A DNA stretch of 55,887 nt from Haloplasmataceae bacterium (GTDB taxonomy: Bacteria; Bacillota_I; Bacilli_A; Haloplasmatales; Haloplasmataceae): positions 1 to 55,887 of the forward strand of contig JARDZP010000004.1 in NCBI GenBank assembly GCA_029240795.1, given 5' to 3'. Of this stretch, positions 1-9,026 are shown piece after piece (within the stretch, counting starts at the first letter, position 1; every line of letters begins with the position of its first letter). The notes under the pieces are model-generated. The model did not search any database and had not been told where the DNA came from. It saw only the letters and a program-made list of their open reading frames with translations. The position numbers were made by a program, and so were the translations under genes.

Positions 1-44
1 ACTAATTATACCATTTAGGATTGATGTAAACAAGTTATTAACAA

Positions 45-1076
45 TTACCAATAAATGTTTAAGCAATCGATATAACGCTTTAATTCAAGGGCCATCTCTT
101 CAGCTTCACTTTTTCTTATATGACCAGGAGTTCCAATCCCTGCTCTTTGATATCGAAATGAGGTCACAACTGGATCATTTATCTCAATAACTATTTCATC
201 TAGCATATCATCCCAGGCTAAATCATGTATCATGATGGATGTGGTTAATATAAAATAGCAACCGGAATATTTATGTTGCAAATTATTAATGATCATTTTA
301 TATCTGGATTTCCAGTATTCCCTTTTTTTCTGATCATACGGTACCTCAGGAGTTGTGGCACCATCATTTTGACCAATTGAGATCAATACTAAATGCGGAT
401 TATATCTACTAAAATCCCAATTTGTTAATTCACCTCTTAATGGTGAAGGATTTAGCTTATCAAAGGTTGTTTCTAATCCAATTTGATTAGGTTTACAAAA
501 GAAACCTGTTCCATTTAATAAGGCAAGACCACCTTGACCATTATTATGGACTTCTGCATCTAATAGTCTTGCTAGAATATTCGCATACGAATACCAGCCA
601 TTACAATATTCATCATAGGGTATTGGATCCTTCTTGCCAACATATCCATATGCTTCTGAAATCGCACCTGCAGTAAGAGAATCACCAAAACATTCTATTC
701 TTTTTATAGGACGTTTTTCAGGTGCTAATAATAAGCCGTCAATTATTACACCATTGAAGTAACAATTACCACGTGTAAAATCAGTTCTTCTGATTACAAT
801 GACATCATGTACAGTATTGTCTAATCCATTTATGATTTCATATTCAGAGTCAGATGAATTTTCCTTAAGTAAAAACTTTCCTTCAAATTTATTATCAATG
901 ACATAACCAATATAGTTACCAATTATTTCCTGTGAAAATCTTAATTTCAATAGTGTACCTTTAAATTTGAATTTTATATAAGTACCCGGGTAAGGCATTA
1001 GTATCGATTTAGGATTTGAAAAGTCCATACGTCCTGTATACTGAATAAATGGATGATCCGCGTCTGTCTTGAACAT
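45..1076 (-). CDS. two-domain SGNH/GDSL esterase (CE2-like)
   Basis: Probable carbohydrate O-acetyl esterase of 343 residues. Residues 1-120 look like a beta-sandwich domain. The SGNH hydrolase domain follows: the nucleophile block ECFGDSLTAG (about residue 129), an NGQGG block supplying the Gly, SIGQNDG supplying the Asn, and GTPGHIRKSEAEE near the C terminus with the likely catalytic His. No signal peptide is visible, so it is probably cytoplasmic. The ATG at 1076 follows GGAGG. It is the last gene of the leftward nagB operon, 12 nt after the GHL10 gene. The N-terminal jelly-roll plus SGNH arrangement resembles carbohydrate esterase family 2; the substrate is not known. An acetylated amino-sugar glycan is inferred from context. 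Confidence 0.8.
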   Translation of the reverse strand: MFKTDADHPFIQYTGRMDFSNPKSILMPYPGTYIKFKFKGTLLKLRFSQEIIGNYIGYVIDNKFEGKFLLKENSSDSEYEIINGLDNTVHDVIVIRRTDFTRGNCYFNGVIIDGLLLAPEKRPIKRIECFGDSLTAGAISEAYGYVGKKDPIPYDEYCNGWYSYANILARLLDAEVHNNGQGGLALLNGTGFFCKPNQIGLETTFDKLNPSPLRGELTNWDFSRYNPHLVLISIGQNDGATTPEVPYDQKKREYWKSRYKMIINNLQHKYSGCYFILTTSIMIHDLAWDDMLDEIVIEINDPVVTSFRYQRAGIGTPGHIRKSEAEEMALELKRYIDCLNIYW

Positions 1077-1088
1077 ATTTCCTCCATA

Positions 1089-3317
1089 TTAGTTTCTTCT
1101 TTTCAATTTATAAAATAGTAATCCACTTGCTAGAGTGATAAAACTGAGTCCACCTATTATTAACCCTAAATGATCTCGTGAATCTTCTTTAGGTTGTTCA
1201 ACTTCTATATCTTCGATAATAGGTTCTTCAACAATTTCTTCAATAGGATAATCAAAAGTATAAACATCTGGTCTTTCTTTTACTAATTCAGGATTCCAAA
1301 AACCTCTATTTATTAAATCTTGTGATATTTTTATATCAAGTACAGTTAATAATCTAGATAAATCATCATTAATTCGTTCAGCAGCTACGTCATTAGCATA
1401 CATATTTAAATAAAGTGATAAAACAAATACAGCATCTTTAACTTCATATAACTCTTTCGCATTATTTTTCTTCAGTACATTGATTCGATTGAATTCTTTA
1501 TTTAACTCATCTTTTTGCGATTCAGTCATTTTTAAATGAGGGATATAAATACGTTCAGATTTATCAATAATATCATTAAAAACTGCAGATACGATTTGTT
1601 CTACATCAGAATGAGGTAATACTGCTTTTTTTCGATTCGTACTCATTTTTAATGCATTTTCAAATTCGATATTTCCAATTAAATTATGTGATGCAAACAT
1701 CGCAGTACCTAATGCGACATCATTAATCAAAACAATTTGTTCTTGATTAGTTAATACTGAAAAGCCAAAATACACAGGTCCTATACCGGTATATTGAAAC
1801 GTAAAATTCTTTGTAAACCCTTGAATATCTTTTGCAATTGATTTTGCATAATAAGGATCACCTACATATACCATCGGAGTGACGGTATCAATCCATCCAT
1901 TTTTTATCCATAAAGTCCAATCTTGCATGTAATTTGTTCTAGCAAGTTCATAATGAGGTGCAACTGCCATCGATATATTAATATTTTCATATTCTCTAAT
2001 TACACGAGTCATTTCTTTTACAAATTGAGAAATAAGATTTCTTCGATACATATCCCACTTTAATTTAATCTCAGAATTTTTTATTAATTCTTTGACATCA
2101 CCTGTTAATCCATATTCATTTTTAAAGTCATTCATCGCATATTCAGTGTAGCCTGACATCACTTCTTCTTCTGAAGGATAGCGAATATAATCATATTGAA
2201 AACCATCTAAATCATACTTTGACAACATCTCTTTAATAATGGTGATGACAAATGCTTTTACTTCCGGGTTTGCTGGGTCTAAAAAGTAACCTTGACCGTT
2301 ATCTTTTGAGCCGTCTTCATTAATCAAAAGCCAATCAGGGTGTAAGGTAGCCACTTTAGAATGCTTATACATTGAAAAGATTTCTGCCCAAGCATGTACT
2401 TCAATACCTCTTTTATGCGCCTCTGTAATATATGCTTTTAAATAATCTTTACCGTATTCGCCGTAAGTATTATAAGCTAAAGTCGGATGCATGTCCAAAA
2501 TATCTGACTTGTAGTTTGAGTAATAACCCCATAATGTTTCAACATAAATTAAATTAATACCTAGTTCTTGAAATTTATCAAGATTTCTTTTAATTTGATC
2601 TAAGTTATATTCATTTGGACGATGCCAAATCGCTCTTCCTTCTAAGACATAACTTTGCATTGTGTTATAAGTTACTGTAAGTAATAATTCTTTAGCTTGT
2701 TCACATTTATCTACTATAAGCTGTGATAATTGATCCTCATTTGATTCATATAAATTTAATGCCTCTTCATATAATTTTTTGGCATTATAATAATTGATTA
2801 ATGCATCAGATACATTTACATCATATAGTTTCTCTTTTGCTTCATCAATTTTAGCTTTCGCATTAATTAGTTGAGATCCAGTTGATAACATTTCGATATT
2901 TACCTGTGAATTAACAACTTTAATCCTACTTGTAAATGGATCATAAGTAACAATCGAACCAATTTCTAAATTTTCCCGAATAAAAGTAGCTGCACTACCA
3001 TGACCTGATAACACAAAACCCATTTCAGGAATTAATACATGTGTTGTTACATCAATTACTACACCTTCTGAATTCACTGCTGCCTCATAACCGAATGAAT
3101 TAGTACCAGTATATCCATCTACAGTTTTATTATTATACGAATAGGTATAAATAATTAATTGATTTGTCCCTCTTACTGAGGAATTAATACTATTATAACT
3201 ATAATATAGTTCTTCTGTTTTAAACTGTATATTATTAGCTTTTACATTCATAAGATTGAATAAAAAAATAAATGTAGCTAATGTATTGATTATTGTGCTA
3301 CACTTTAATTTATCCAT
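1089..3317 (-). CDS. GHL10 (DUF187) family glycosyl hydrolase-like protein, membrane-anchored
   Basis: 742 residues. There is an N-terminal signal segment (about 1-28) and an N-terminal beta domain with a GTNSFGYEAAV...VLSGHG pattern (about 70-120). A helical linker spans about 150-215. A TIM-barrel of the glycosyl-hydrolase-like family 10 type (B. subtilis YngK relatives) begins with AIWHRPNEY and contains the barrel motif DLDGFQYDYIRYP (about 370) and AVAPHYE. The C terminus has an acidic spacer, a membrane helix (about 715-735) and a KLKRR tail but no LPXTG motif, so it is probably exported and held in the membrane. The ATG at 3317 has GGAGG five bases upstream. Family members are thought to act on glycans; the substrate is unknown. 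Confidence 0.8.
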   Translation of the reverse strand: MDKLKCSTIINTLATFIFLFNLMNVKANNIQFKTEELYYSYNSINSSVRGTNQLIIYTYSYNNKTVDGYTGTNSFGYEAAVNSEGVVIDVTTHVLIPEMGFVLSGHGSAATFIRENLEIGSIVTYDPFTSRIKVVNSQVNIEMLSTGSQLINAKAKIDEAKEKLYDVNVSDALINYYNAKKLYEEALNLYESNEDQLSQLIVDKCEQAKELLLTVTYNTMQSYVLEGRAIWHRPNEYNLDQIKRNLDKFQELGINLIYVETLWGYYSNYKSDILDMHPTLAYNTYGEYGKDYLKAYITEAHKRGIEVHAWAEIFSMYKHSKVATLHPDWLLINEDGSKDNGQGYFLDPANPEVKAFVITIIKEMLSKYDLDGFQYDYIRYPSEEEVMSGYTEYAMNDFKNEYGLTGDVKELIKNSEIKLKWDMYRRNLISQFVKEMTRVIREYENINISMAVAPHYELARTNYMQDWTLWIKNGWIDTVTPMVYVGDPYYAKSIAKDIQGFTKNFTFQYTGIGPVYFGFSVLTNQEQIVLINDVALGTAMFASHNLIGNIEFENALKMSTNRKKAVLPHSDVEQIVSAVFNDIIDKSERIYIPHLKMTESQKDELNKEFNRINVLKKNNAKELYEVKDAVFVLSLYLNMYANDVAAERINDDLSRLLTVLDIKISQDLINRGFWNPELVKERPDVYTFDYPIEEIVEEPIIEDIEVEQPKEDSRDHLGLIIGGLSFITLASGLLFYKLKRRN

Positions 3318-3354
3318 ATATTCCTCCCTGCTAAATAAAATAATTTTATTAGTT

Positions 3355-3390
3355 TATCTCAAATGTGTATTAAAATACACATTTGAGATA
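3355..3390. terminator. 17-bp perfect hairpin inside the nagB operon
   Basis: A 17-bp perfect inverted repeat with a 2-base centre lies between the DUF4127 stop and the GHL10 start. On the minus strand it is followed by AAACTAATAAAA, not a U run, so it is a poor intrinsic terminator. An attenuator, a processing site or an mRNA-stability hairpin separating the two halves of the operon is at least as likely. Confidence 0.55.
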
Positions 3391-3405
3391 TTATTATTTC
3401 ATCTA

Positions 3406-4917
3406 TTAATCTTTATAAGTTATATCTAAACCAACTTCAAACATTCTTCTCCAAGGCATATAAATATCATTAATTACGACATTTTTTGCAATACTTGGTA
3501 TATAAGTTTCTAAGAATTTAAATAATTCCTCTTTAACTATATTCGATATAACACCGCGTTGATCTTTTACATAAAAATAATTGAAGTTGAATTGATCTAA
3601 ATAATGATCGCTAACATACTTACGTACAAATGAACAATAGCCTGCGTCTTCTACATAGCGAGCTGCTAAGAAAGATTTGTGTGAAGGAGTATTACCATTC
3701 ATCCAATATACAATACCTTGTGGTATACAGGTTCCTAATGTATTAGATGAAGTATTCCAACCTGCATAGCTTGCTACTTTCATTGTTAAGCCTTTTTGTT
3801 CAAGTAAAGAAATTAATTCTAATTCTGCACCATTTGCAAAAGCAACATCCGCAACAATAACAGGTTTTCCTAATTCGTTTACACAATAATCCATGTATTC
3901 AATCCATTCAACCATATTACGCATTGTAGTATAGCCCTGTTTCTTATTCATTTGGTAAGCAGCTTCCATCATATGATCACTTGGTGAGTTGACAAATAAA
4001 ATGATATCGGCTTCATTAACACTAGTTGCTATTAATCCACCTGCACCAAGAATTTGATATTTAATAGTTGTATCTAAATAACGATCTTCATAAGCAGGAA
4101 TAACTGAACCCGAAGTAATCGTTGGATATTTTATGTACACCAATGGTCTCTTATGTTCTGACTCACATAATAAACGACTTAACAATGTATTGGCTACTTC
4201 GTCAGCACCAGGATACATATATACTTTTAATTGTAACTTGTTGTCTTCAATTTCTTTTCTGACTACCTTTTGGTCCATTGCTGTCCAACCAAATTCAGCA
4301 GAATCATCTTGTGGAACAATTAAAAAGTCAATTAAATTTTGTTTAACAAAATTTATCGATTCAATGGTCATCGCAGTATTAATTTTACGTCTATTTAAAA
4401 AGTCATTTAAATAGTCTAAATTAAATTTTAAATTATTAAAATGTTCAACTTCTTCTGGACTTGCTAAACTTAACTCCATTTTATGTTTATAAAATCCATG
4501 AAGGAAAATCTCGCGACCACAAAGTTCATAATAATCAGGTTCTTCATCACTTGAACTATATTTAGGGCATCGCATGATTAAATGGAACGCAAAAATCTTG
4601 ATTTTAGGATTATTTTCTTTTACTAACTTTAAAATATTTAAACGTTCTTTTAATGTTTCTATCTTATCATAGTGTAAACGTGAGGGTACTATTCCCCCAT
4701 AAAGTAATGTATCAATGGAAATAACTAAACCGTACGCATCTTTAGTTTCATTAAGAACAAAATCACGGATTGCTTCTAAGTTTCCTGCTTGTTTTTTATC
4801 TCCCATGATTTCAAGACCAGGTCTAACAATATTAAAGTTTTCACCTTTAAATAACTTTTGTGGAAATACATAATTACATGGACGCTCATCTAGTGGTAAT
4901 AAAACTACTTTTTTCAT
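3406..4917 (-). CDS. DUF4127 family protein
   Basis: 503 residues beginning with the family-typical VVLLPLDERPCNYVFPQ. Other conserved-looking blocks are SIDTLLYGGIVPSR (about 65), PQDDSAEFGW (about 202), PGADEVANTLLSRL (about 237), ADVAFANGAELEL and YAGWNTSSNTLG (about 380). It has no signal peptide. DUF4127 proteins occur beside glycoside hydrolases and sugar genes in Bacillota, but I know of no assigned reaction. The gene is second in the nagB operon, 21 nt after nagB, with GGAGG ahead of the ATG. Its position between nagB and a glycosidase-like gene suggests a role in amino-sugar or glycan use; this is inference. Confidence 0.8.
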   Translation of the reverse strand: MKKVVLLPLDERPCNYVFPQKLFKGENFNIVRPGLEIMGDKKQAGNLEAIRDFVLNETKDAYGLVISIDTLLYGGIVPSRLHYDKIETLKERLNILKLVKENNPKIKIFAFHLIMRCPKYSSSDEEPDYYELCGREIFLHGFYKHKMELSLASPEEVEHFNNLKFNLDYLNDFLNRRKINTAMTIESINFVKQNLIDFLIVPQDDSAEFGWTAMDQKVVRKEIEDNKLQLKVYMYPGADEVANTLLSRLLCESEHKRPLVYIKYPTITSGSVIPAYEDRYLDTTIKYQILGAGGLIATSVNEADIILFVNSPSDHMMEAAYQMNKKQGYTTMRNMVEWIEYMDYCVNELGKPVIVADVAFANGAELELISLLEQKGLTMKVASYAGWNTSSNTLGTCIPQGIVYWMNGNTPSHKSFLAARYVEDAGYCSFVRKYVSDHYLDQFNFNYFYVKDQRGVISNIVKEELFKFLETYIPSIAKNVVINDIYMPWRRMFEVGLDITYKD

Positions 4918-4938
4918 TATAATCCTCCATTTTAATAT

Positions 4939-5670
4939 TTAAGCTTTCTTTAATTTTTTCGCAGCAAATTTATCCAAGAATACAACAACATTATCGTGCA
5001 TTTGTAATGCTGAAGCAGGACAACTTTGATCAACAGGACCGTTTATCATTGAATAAACAGCATCTGCTTTATTTTCACCGGATGCTATTAGTATAACCTT
5101 TTTAGAATTTAAAATATTTTTAATTCCCATGGTAACCGCTTGAGTTGGAACTTCTTCTAACGAACTAAAGAAACGAGCATTATCAATTCTTGTATTTTCA
5201 TCTAGTTCAACTTGATGAGTAACAGAATCAAACTTTGTACCTGGTTCATTAAAACCAATGTGTCCATTTCTACCAATACCTAAAATTTGCACATCTATCG
5301 GATTTTTATCCAGTTTTTTATTATATGCTTCACATTCTAATTTAACATTATTAGTATAACCACTTGGGATATTAACGTTTTTGTCATCAATATCAATATG
5401 TTTAAAGAGATTTGTATGCATAAAATGATAATAACTTTGACTATGATTTCTATCTATACCAAAATACTCATCTAAATTAAAAGAAAGAATATTTCTGTAT
5501 GAAGTATTATTTAATTTATAATCGTTAATTAATTCGTTATACAAACCCATAGGTGAACTTCCTGTCGCAAAGCCAATGACTGATTCAGGGTTTGATTTTA
5601 CTTGATTGATTATCTCTAAGGCAGCATTTTTACTTAATTCTTCATAATTATCAAACACTTTTATTTTCAT
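4939..5670 (-). CDS. nagB: glucosamine-6-phosphate deaminase NagB
   Basis: Converts glucosamine-6-phosphate to fructose-6-phosphate and ammonia in the cytoplasm. Visible motifs: phosphate loop FATGSSPMGLY, catalytic LNLDEYFG-type Asp block (FNLDEYFG), and GIGRNGHIGFNEPG with the active-site His and Glu. At 243 residues it has the normal family length. The start at 5670 is chosen because AGGAG lies eight to nine bases upstream; an in-frame ATG at 5697 lacks a ribosome binding site. It is the first gene of the leftward operon nagB-DUF4127-GHL10-SGNH, behind a promoter with a NagR-like box. Confidence 0.95.
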   Translation of the reverse strand: MKIKVFDNYEELSKNAALEIINQVKSNPESVIGFATGSSPMGLYNELINDYKLNNTSYRNILSFNLDEYFGIDRNHSQSYYHFMHTNLFKHIDIDDKNVNIPSGYTNNVKLECEAYNKKLDKNPIDVQILGIGRNGHIGFNEPGTKFDSVTHQVELDENTRIDNARFFSSLEEVPTQAVTMGIKNILNSKKVILIASGENKADAVYSMINGPVDQSCPASALQMHDNVVVFLDKFAAKKLKKA

Positions 5671-5717
5671 TTTAATTCTCCTATCAATATCTTTCATATT
5701 TATAATATATCATTTAT

Positions 5718-5750
5718 ATTATATATCTTTTTGCATATCTAGACAAGTAT
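5718..5750 (-). promoter_or_regulatory. nagB promoter with NagR-like box
   Basis: On the minus strand, -35 TTGTCT (5741-5746) and -10 TATAAT (5718-5723) are separated by 17 bases. The -35 lies within ACTTGTCTAGATATG, a partly palindromic element related to the boxes before nanE, GH20 and the SGNH operon, and to the TCTAGA-centred operators known for NagR/DasR regulators. Binding is inferred. Confidence 0.6.
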
Positions 5751-5785
5751 TTACTTCAAAATGTACATACAAATTTGATAAAAGA

Positions 5786-5809
5786 AAAATAGAGTTTTCA
5801 CTCTATTTT
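5786..5809 (-). terminator. intrinsic terminator after tandem-GNAT gene
   Basis: Nine-base stem AAAATAGAG/CTCTATTTT with a six-base loop, followed on the minus strand by a T-rich run. It separates the SGNH-GNAT operon from the nagB operon. Confidence 0.75.
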
Positions 5810-5817
5810 ACTATTTA

Positions 5818-6747
5818 TTATAATGTTAATTCGTATCCCAAAAATACATCACAAATTTTAAAACCTGACTTTTCATAAAAAGCATTGATTCCCGTCCAGT
5901 CTACTATTACATCTGAACAGCCTCTATCAAATAAAACTTGTGTTCCATAATTCGTAATTCTTGATCCTAATTTATTCCCACGGTTTGCTTTTGCTACTCC
6001 TAATGGCCCAATTCCACCGAGTTTTCTATATCTTTTAGACCAATTTATATTATGCATAATTTGTAGGGATTCTTGATCGTTAATTCGTGCAAATCCAATT
6101 ATTCTTTTATGATCTAGCAGAATGGCAAATTCTCTTCCACTACCACCCTTTTGAAAATAATCATACGCTTCAAAATACCATCTTTGCGAAAATTCGCGTT
6201 TTATAAACTCCAATAACTCAACCTTATCTAATAAAGTTGCTAATCGATTTTCATAAAACTCATCAAATTTAAATTCTGGATTTTCACTCATCAGTAAATT
6301 ATAGGCTTTACTAATTCTTTTAAAACCTTTTTTTTCAAAAAAAACTTTTGAATTGTCACATGATTCAGGAATACCTGGGAAAAAAGTATTAAGGTCCATA
6401 CCTAGTAATATTCGCATTTTATGATGTTTTTTAAATTCAGTTGTAGCTAATTCAAGTAATTTTGAACCATAACCTTTATTTCTTTCTTCTTTTCTAACGA
6501 ATATAAAAGATATAAAACCTGTATTATAATAAGAATCAATTGGTATTTCACCTTGATAAATCTTGCTTACTACAAGTCCAATAAATTTATGATTTATAAC
6601 AAGTGCCTTTGTTCCATCATTTACGATATGATCACTTGAAATAGCACATTGATTAACTAAATTAGGATGCATTGGCAAAGTATCAAACTCATTATTCCAT
6701 AATTCGATAAACTCATCTACGTAATTCTCAATATTTAAAAATTGCAT
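5818..6747 (-). CDS. tandem GNAT acetyltransferase
   Basis: 309 residues with two GCN5-type acetyltransferase halves. The first carries the acetyl-CoA block VRKEERNKGYGSKLLE (about 92-107). The second carries GVAKANRGNKLGSRI (about 250) and ends with the typical NAFYEKSGF strand-turn. ATG at 6747 has AGGTG five bases upstream, overlapping the stop of the SGNH gene, so translation is probably coupled. Placement in a NagR-type regulon suggests acetylation of an amino sugar or glycan fragment, but the substrate is not shown by the sequence. Confidence 0.75.
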   Translation of the reverse strand: MQFLNIENYVDEFIELWNNEFDTLPMHPNLVNQCAISSDHIVNDGTKALVINHKFIGLVVSKIYQGEIPIDSYYNTGFISFIFVRKEERNKGYGSKLLELATTEFKKHHKMRILLGMDLNTFFPGIPESCDNSKVFFEKKGFKRISKAYNLLMSENPEFKFDEFYENRLATLLDKVELLEFIKREFSQRWYFEAYDYFQKGGSGREFAILLDHKRIIGFARINDQESLQIMHNINWSKRYRKLGGIGPLGVAKANRGNKLGSRITNYGTQVLFDRGCSDVIVDWTGINAFYEKSGFKICDVFLGYELTL

Positions 6748-6755
6748 GAAGACAC

Positions 6756-7304
6756 CTACTCTAAAAGTTCTTTAATCAAATTATAGTATACTTCATACCC
6801 TAATTCATTGAGATGGATTCCATCTAATGTATATTCTTTTCTTAAATTATTAAATTCATCTTTAAAATGGTTTGACAAATCTAAAAATTCCATACCATAT
6901 TCTTTTGCTTTATATTTAACAAAAACATTCCATTCATCAATTTCTTGATTATATCTTGTAAGTCTTTCAACCGGAACTACACTTCCAGTGTTAACTGGAA
7001 AGATTGCTAAAACATAAAATTTTGTTTGAGGTAAATTAGTTTTTAAAATATCTAATATAGCGTCATATGTTTTAAAGAATTTAATAATTAATCCGTGTGC
7101 CCATGTCCATTGATTACATAAATAATCGTTAATACCCACTAATAAAAACAACTTATCAGGTTTTTGTTGATTAACAAACTTTAATCTTCCGATTACTTCT
7201 AATGTTTTGTCGCCACCAATACCCATGTTAACAACATTTTCAAGTTCATTTAATTTTTTAAAATTTGCGGTTAATGAATCACCTAAATATACTACTTTAC
7301 TCAT
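6756..7304 (-). CDS. single-domain SGNH/GDSL hydrolase
   Basis: 182-residue cytoplasmic esterase/lipase-like protein. Motifs: VVYLGDSLTANF (nucleophile Ser), NMGIGGDK (Gly), LVGINDYL (Asn) and LDGIHLNELGY (Asp-x-x-His). The ATG at 7304 is preferred because AGAGGTG lies six bases upstream; the in-frame GTG at 7313 falls in that ribosome binding site. It is first gene of a two-gene operon with the tandem GNAT gene. Deacetylation of a sugar or peptidoglycan fragment is plausible: an esterase paired with an acetyltransferase. Confidence 0.8.
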   Translation of the reverse strand: MSKVVYLGDSLTANFKKLNELENVVNMGIGGDKTLEVIGRLKFVNQQKPDKLFLLVGINDYLCNQWTWAHGLIIKFFKTYDAILDILKTNLPQTKFYVLAIFPVNTGSVVPVERLTRYNQEIDEWNVFVKYKAKEYGMEFLDLSNHFKDEFNNLRKEYTLDGIHLNELGYEVYYNLIKELLE

Positions 7305-7331
7305 TACTTTCACCTCTTATTATAATATTAA

Positions 7332-7359
7332 ATTATATCACTTTTAATTGTATAGTCAA
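7332..7359 (-). promoter_or_regulatory. SGNH-GNAT promoter with NagR-like box
   Basis: Minus strand -35 TTGACT (7354-7359), 16-base spacer, -10 TATAAT (7332-7337). The sequence TTGACTATAC across the -35 differs by one base from the TTGTCTATAC box found before nanE and GH20. Confidence 0.5.
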
Positions 7360-7380
7360 CTTATAATGAAACTATTATAT

Positions 7381-7417
7381 AATAAAACACATTAATAAAT
7401 AATTAATGTGTTTTATT
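7381..7417 (-). terminator. terminator after nanE
   Basis: 16-bp perfect stem (7381-7396 with 7402-7417), five-base loop, rich in A/T. It lies just beyond the nanE stop codon. Confidence 0.7.
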
Positions 7418-7423
7418 GAAATA

Positions 7424-8092
7424 TTATTTTTTCATTGCTTCAACGTAGCATTTTGTGATGAGTTGTGGTCTAGATATTGCTGATCCTATAACAACAGCAT
7501 GAGGACCCATTTTACTAATTTTTTTCAATTCTTCCACTGTACTAATTCTACCTTCAGCAATAACTGGTATATGTAATTCTTTAATAAGTTTTTTTATCAA
7601 TTTAAAATCAGGACCTTTTAATTTAGGTGAATAACTTGTATAACCAGATAATGTTGTTGACACACAATCAAAACCGATTTTCTTCGCGTTAAATGCTTCT
7701 TCAACTGTCGAAATATCTGCCATCGCTAATCTTCCATTCATATGAATAAGATTAACTAAATCTTCTAATTTTTCATTATTAGGTCTTTTTCTTAATGTTG
7801 CGTCTAAAGCAATCATTTCACATCCACTTTCAACTAACTCTAATACTTCCACTTTTGTTGGTGTGATATATATTTCACTATCACTATATTCTCTTTTAAC
7901 TAAACCGATCACCGGTAATTTAATTTCATTTTTAATAGCCTTTATATCTACTAAACTATTAGCTCTAATGCCAACAGCTCCTCCTGTTTTTGCAGCTAAT
8001 GACATTTTTGCCATTATAACAGGGCTATGTAAGGGCTCATCAGGTAGGGCTTGACAAGAAACTATTAAGCCTCCCTTAACTACATCTAACAT
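7424..8092 (-). CDS. nanE: N-acetylmannosamine-6-phosphate 2-epimerase NanE
   Basis: 222-residue TIM-barrel enzyme interconverting ManNAc-6-P and GlcNAc-6-P. Motifs: GGLIVSCQALPDEPLHSP at the N terminus, IGLVKREY with the catalytic Lys, MIALDATLRKRP, and PVIAEGRIST with the Glu near residue 180. ATG preceded by GGAGG seven bases upstream. Monocistronic, with its own promoter and terminator. NanA and NagA are absent from the window, so the island feeds a pathway partly encoded elsewhere; the nearby ROK kinase could supply its phosphorylated substrate. Confidence 0.93.
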   Translation of the reverse strand: MLDVVKGGLIVSCQALPDEPLHSPVIMAKMSLAAKTGGAVGIRANSLVDIKAIKNEIKLPVIGLVKREYSDSEIYITPTKVEVLELVESGCEMIALDATLRKRPNNEKLEDLVNLIHMNGRLAMADISTVEEAFNAKKIGFDCVSTTLSGYTSYSPKLKGPDFKLIKKLIKELHIPVIAEGRISTVEELKKISKMGPHAVVIGSAISRPQLITKCYVEAMKK

Positions 8093-8130
8093 ACTATTAC
8101 CTCCATTTTTTATACATTTGCTTTATATAT

Positions 8131-8162
8131 ATTATAATAGATTTCCATCAGATTGTCTATAC
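8131..8162 (-). promoter_or_regulatory. nanE promoter with NagR-like box
   Basis: Minus strand -35 TAGACA (8154-8159), 17-base spacer, -10 TATAAT (8131-8136). The box GTATAGACAA (8153-8162 on the complement) covers the -35. Identical ten bases occur at the same position of the GH20 promoter. Confidence 0.65.
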
Positions 8163-8396
8163 ATTTAACCAAATCAAATGAATCATTTTTTTGTTATAAA
8201 TTGTTTTAGTCTTATTTTTTTAAAATAATGATGTTATACATGAAAAATTAAGAAATAAAATTTATTTCTTAATTTTTCATTTCACAGACTATTTCATATA
8301 CAAGTTGTACATTATTTTGGCTATGTTAATAAATGATGTTGATTTTTATCTAATATATAGGACTACTCTAGTGTAATCCTAATATTAGTTATATAA
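8163..8396. other. AT-rich intergenic stretch
   Basis: Between the nanE promoter and the next stop codon. Apart from the hairpin at 8240-8280 I see no gene or clear signal here. Confidence 0.6.
8240..8280. terminator. 41-nt perfect hairpin
   Basis: 20-bp perfect stem around a single central base (8260). It begins with ATGAAAAATTAAG and ends with the complement. It probably terminates the flavodoxin-like gene about 115 bases upstream on the minus strand; an A/T-only stem of this length is unusual. Confidence 0.6.
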
Positions 8397-9026
8397 TTAC
8401 TTGTTTTCTAAAACTTTAAAAATATCTTTTAAAAGATAATCTACTTGTTCTGATATTTTATTATAAGTTATCAAATTACCTCTAGTAGATTTTTCACCTA
8501 CATCAATACTTTTTACGTTTGTTATTAAGTTACTACTAAATGTATCCTTAAAATCATTTTTAAGAATCATCATTGTTTGTTCTATTCCAGTATTTCCAAT
8601 AATTATAAATCGTTTATTGACTTTTAAATATTGTTCATAAATATTTTCATTACTAAAAATACATTGAGACCTTTCTCTAAATAAAAAGAAATTAGAGCAA
8701 GGATAATCGCTGTAAATTGGAATAATGTAAATACAAAGATTACTATTTATAATTTCCTCATATATTGACTTAATATCATCCTTTAAAACGGGACAATCAT
8801 TTGTATTTTTGAAACACTGATAATCGCAGACACCGCACTTATTAACATTTAAATTATAAAAATTAAATTGTTTAACAGTTATATTCTTGTTATAAATATT
8901 TAGTTTTTCTTTAATATATTGGCTTATTGAATAACTATTTCCTTTTTCTACTCTACTACTAAAATTAATAAGTATTATATTACTTTTAGTAGTAGAAGTA
9001 TCTGAATTACATTCAATATTTGGCAT
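8397..9026 (-). CDS. flavodoxin-fold oxidoreductase with Cys cluster
   Basis: 209 residues. The NADPH-dependent FMN reductase/iron-sulfur flavoprotein fold is suggested by IILINFSSRVEKGNSYSIS (FMN phosphate loop region, about 18-36) and IYIIPIYSDYPCSNFFLF. A compact cysteine motif CGVCDYQC...DC (C-x2-C-x3-C-x6-C, about 63-77) resembles those in the Isf/FMN reductase family, where it may bind an Fe-S cluster. ATG with GGGAGGGA upstream. It sits between nanE and nagR but has no NagR-like box, so a link to amino-sugar use is doubtful. Confidence 0.65.
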   Translation of the reverse strand: MPNIECNSDTSTTKSNIILINFSSRVEKGNSYSISQYIKEKLNIYNKNITVKQFNFYNLNVNKCGVCDYQCFKNTNDCPVLKDDIKSIYEEIINSNLCIYIIPIYSDYPCSNFFLFRERSQCIFSNENIYEQYLKVNKRFIIIGNTGIEQTMMILKNDFKDTFSSNLITNVKSIDVGEKSTRGNLITYNKISEQVDYLLKDIFKVLENK

